A program made the translations under genes and the position numbers. Under the pieces are notes generated by a model. That model saw only the letters and a program-made list of their open reading frames with translations, did no database searches and was not told the DNA's origin. This document shows positions 5,997-7,744 of a DNA stretch of 7,744 nt, piece after piece (position 1 is the stretch's first letter; every line of letters starts with the position of its first letter). Source of the stretch: Candidatus Sigynarchaeota archaeon (GTDB lineage Archaea > Asgardarchaeota > Jordarchaeia > Jordarchaeales > Jordarchaeaceae); the NCBI GenBank assembly GCA_030587505.1, contig JAUQYY010000304.1:1-7744 (forward strand). Reading direction: 5' to 3'.

Positions 5997-6090
5997 ACAA
6001 TAATGAACGTTTTTTCCAGAAAAATCTCCATATGAGATTACATAAGCTAATTTTGGAGAAAAACGTTCATTATCATTCATTGTTCATTCG
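5992..6090. repeat. A+T-rich inverted-repeat region after the primase-helicase gene
   Basis: Perfect 15-base arms ATAATGAACGTTTTT (6000-6014) and AAAAACGTTCATTAT (6059-6073) flank 44 bases holding a smaller hairpin, AATCTC-CATAT-GAGATT (6023-6039). The word AATGAAC occurs at 5992-5998 and 6002-6008 and inverted at 6065-6071 and 6082-6088, with a near copy at 6075-6081. The first copy overlaps the stop codon of the replication gene. It lacks the GC stem plus T-run of a simple terminator, although it may end transcription. It is a candidate replication origin or protein-binding cluster. Confidence 0.75.
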
Positions 6091-6363
6091 CTTCTCCTTG
6101 CGTGGAAATCAACATTAGACACTAAAGTAAGGTCAAGTCGTCATTCAGCATCAATTAGACTTTTAATTCTCCAACAGACGGTGTGTAACTAAAGTGCAGT
6201 TGTGGAATTGTTAAACTTGGTTTAACTCACTAAATCAGCTTAATCTCTTGGTGTGATTATGTGTTCATCCTCTCCTCGCCTTCACACATGCTTTCAATTA
6301 ATTCCTAGTTACCCCCTAATTCCTCCCCTATCCCTGCGGTGAAGGCATGCATCGAGAAATGAG
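6091..6363. other. A+T-rich intergenic stretch with small repeats, no gene seen
   Basis: No convincing coding frame. It holds short direct repeats, ATTAGAC (6114-6120, 6154-6160) and ACTAAAGT (6121-6128, 6188-6195), a 17-base palindrome at 6210-6226, and an inverted pair GCCTTCAC/GTGAAGGC (6278-6285, 6339-6346). No tRNA or long direct repeat that could be an attachment site was recognised. Confidence 0.5.
6210..6226. promoter_or_regulatory. Perfect palindrome GTTAAAC-TTG-GTTTAAC, operator-like
   Basis: Seven-base arms around a 3-base centre give a dimeric DNA-binding-protein type of site. The half-site GTTAAA also occurs twice in the candidate promoter region before the helix-turn-helix gene (2932-2937, 2941-2946). 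A shared regulator is conceivable but not shown. Confidence 0.35.
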
Positions 6364-7744
6364 TTATCTAGTCACTATCATCCTTCTCTGAAGAGTTTCC
6401 CCATTGATCCTCAATGTGTAAACGTAAACTCCGCTGGCAACTCTCTCCCCCAGCTCGTTCCTCCCATCCCATCTCACAGCTCTTTCACGGCTCAAATAAA
6501 GCCCAGCTCGAAGCTCTCCCAAATCAAACTTCCTTATCAGCCTCCCCCCCAGATCCCAGATCTCCAAAACAACCCTCCCATCCTCCGAAAGACCAAACGG
6601 TATCCACGTCTCTGGGTTGAAAGGATTCGGATAGTTCTGAAACAGAACCGTCTCCCCCGGCACAAACCCCTCTATCTCCATCGGAAGATCCCTCCCGGTC
6701 AACCTGACCCTGAACAAGCTCACCGAACCCTCCGCCCTGAACCTATACTCGCCTCTGCTGCCCATCTCCACCCTCATCCCGCTTGAGAGATCCTCCAGAT
6801 AAAGCCGACGGCCCTCAGGGACATCTCCCCTCCATCGAATGATCGCCTCCTCTCCAGGCTCACACCTGACCTCCACCATCCAGACGATATACCCCTCAAC
6901 CCCCTCCGGTCGGATATCTGCCATGTAATCCCCCGAATGGATGCCCCAATCGCGGTGAGGGAAGGTCAAGGATACGCCAGGAGAGGGCGATGGGGGCTCT
7001 AAAGCGTCGTATCTGTCGTGCCCATCCGATGCCCCAGGGGCGCAGCCTATCAGGTTCCCCCTGTCGGCGCCATCCTCGGCGATGAGATCTATGACGACGA
7101 GCCAGCCCGCAAAGCCGGGAGCACCTCCCACCGAAGATTCGCCCGGCGCAAATACGAGCTCGACATCGGAGAAGGCGTAAACCCAGCATCCCTCCCACGG
7201 ATTCAGTGTAGAGGAGGGCTTATCCAGTATCAGATACCTGCCGTTGTTCAGGTCATCCCCCGTCTCGTCCTGCCAGATCCAGGCCTTGGGTTCGACCAGA
7301 TCGACCGCATCGAGGAACGGAACCCTCTTGCTTTCGGCCTCCACATAGCACTCCCCCAGTTTGATGGGGAAGGCGAACGGATCTGCGATCTGGTTCCATC
7401 CCTTTCTCAAGCTCAGCCTATAAGCCTTGGCCGGGTTGATCGTCGTGCCGGTTGCCTTCACCTGGATCGGTTCCTTCACAGCCAACCAGAATGCTGTTCC
7501 GGGCTCTGCCCCTGAGACGTTTGGATACTCGACGTATCCCTCCCCTTCCCACCTGTAGAGTCTCCATTCCTCTTTGTATTTCAGCCCTCTCAGGAGCAAG
7601 CTTATCTCCGGTTGATCGGCGAGGAAGGGGATAGAGAACATGGCGTATCTCCTTTCGAGGAAGGGCTTTGGCATCCCGAACTCGCCTTTCGCCGCCACGC
7701 CGAACCTTTCGCTTTCCTTTTTGTTCCCCTCCGTATCCTCGGCC
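6364..7744 (-). CDS. Secreted/surface protein with FlgD-like C-terminal sorting domain, 5' end outside the window
   Basis: The minus-strand frame stays open to the window edge, so the gene begins outside; a GTG at 7698 is only an internal candidate start. Counting from there, residues 20-180 contain a domain common in large secreted proteins of these bacteria (SIPFLADQPEISLLLRG, EEWRLYRWEGEGYVEYPN, then AFWLAV and KGWNQIADPFAFPI). Residues 195-335 form a beta-rich region with no recognised family. Residues 350-444 are a FlgD-like Ig fold: FQNYPNPFNPETWIPFGL, then VRWDGRNELGERVASGVYVY, ending QRRMIVTR. Such tails occur on cell-surface or secreted proteins and in many lineages act as type IX secretion signals; that route is inferred here. 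The gene is richer in G+C than the replication module and is probably host chromosome. No enzymatic motif is seen. Confidence 0.85.
   Translation of the reverse strand, partial: AEDTEGNKKESERFGVAAKGEFGMPKPFLERRYAMFSIPFLADQPEISLLLRGLKYKEEWRLYRWEGEGYVEYPNVSGAEPGTAFWLAVKEPIQVKATGTTINPAKAYRLSLRKGWNQIADPFAFPIKLGECYVEAESKRVPFLDAVDLVEPKAWIWQDETGDDLNNGRYLILDKPSSTLNPWEGCWVYAFSDVELVFAPGESSVGGAPGFAGWLVVIDLIAEDGADRGNLIGCAPGASDGHDRYDALEPPSPSPGVSLTFPHRDWGIHSGDYMADIRPEGVEGYIVWMVEVRCEPGEEAIIRWRGDVPEGRRLYLEDLSSGMRVEMGSRGEYRFRAEGSVSLFRVRLTGRDLPMEIEGFVPGETVLFQNYPNPFNPETWIPFGLSEDGRVVLEIWDLGGRLIRKFDLGELRAGLYLSRERAVRWDGRNELGERVASGVYVYTLRINGETLQRRMIVTR

Noticed and set aside
5997..6363. tRNA gene or integrase attachment site at the right edge of the module
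   Set aside because: No cloverleaf pattern or CCA end was seen, and I found no long direct repeat matching the left side of the module.
7018..7515. Plus-strand open frame of 165 codons
   Set aside because: It is opposite the surface-protein gene, which has clear domain motifs; high G+C creates long antisense frames.

Overview
The window reads as bacterial DNA, probably from a Gram-negative, often uncultured lineage. The main taxonomic clue is the gene at the right end (minus strand). It ends in a FlgD-like/type A sorting tail with the motif NYPNPFNPETWIPF, which is common in secreted proteins of FCB-group bacteria, Poribacteria and related candidate phyla. A beta-barrel-like fragment at 2138-2551 also suggests an outer membrane. 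Strong GGAGGTGA-type ribosome binding sites precede the genes that start at 1290, 2970 and 3636. No rRNA, tRNA or CRISPR array is visible.

Left part (1-1907): a gene open at the left edge encodes a protein with two similar winged-helix domains. A large palindromic element (401-485) lies in frame in its linker. A toxin-antitoxin pair overlaps its 3' end. The antitoxin looks intact, but the PIN-domain toxin (VapC) is broken: its C-terminal tail is still readable in another frame after a small deletion. A perfect 16-bp palindrome and a TATAAT box just upstream of the antitoxin could be its own promoter and operator.

Middle scar region (1908-2969): this holds an 86-bp inverted-repeat structure, a C-terminal fragment of an outer-membrane-like protein (minus strand), and a 271-bp insertion-sequence remnant with perfect 18-bp terminal inverted repeats. 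The remnant still encodes the broken C-terminus of an IS5-like transposase. Together with the broken toxin, this looks like a decaying accessory region.

Replication module (2970-5996): a two-gene operon encodes a helix-turn-helix protein and, 3 bases later, a 786-residue primase-polymerase/D5-type SF3 helicase fusion. Such fusions are typical of plasmids, viruses and integrated elements. An A+T-rich stretch directly after it (5992-6090) carries repeated AATGAAC words in inverted orientation around a hairpin, a candidate cis-acting site (origin or regulatory site) for the module. No integrase, capsid or terminase large-subunit gene is visible, so the type of element cannot be settled from this window.

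Right part (6364-7744): a G+C-richer, minus-strand gene for a large secreted or surface protein, cut by the window edge, is probably host chromosome. My best reading is a remnant or part of an integrated replicon next to host genes, with several decayed genes between them.
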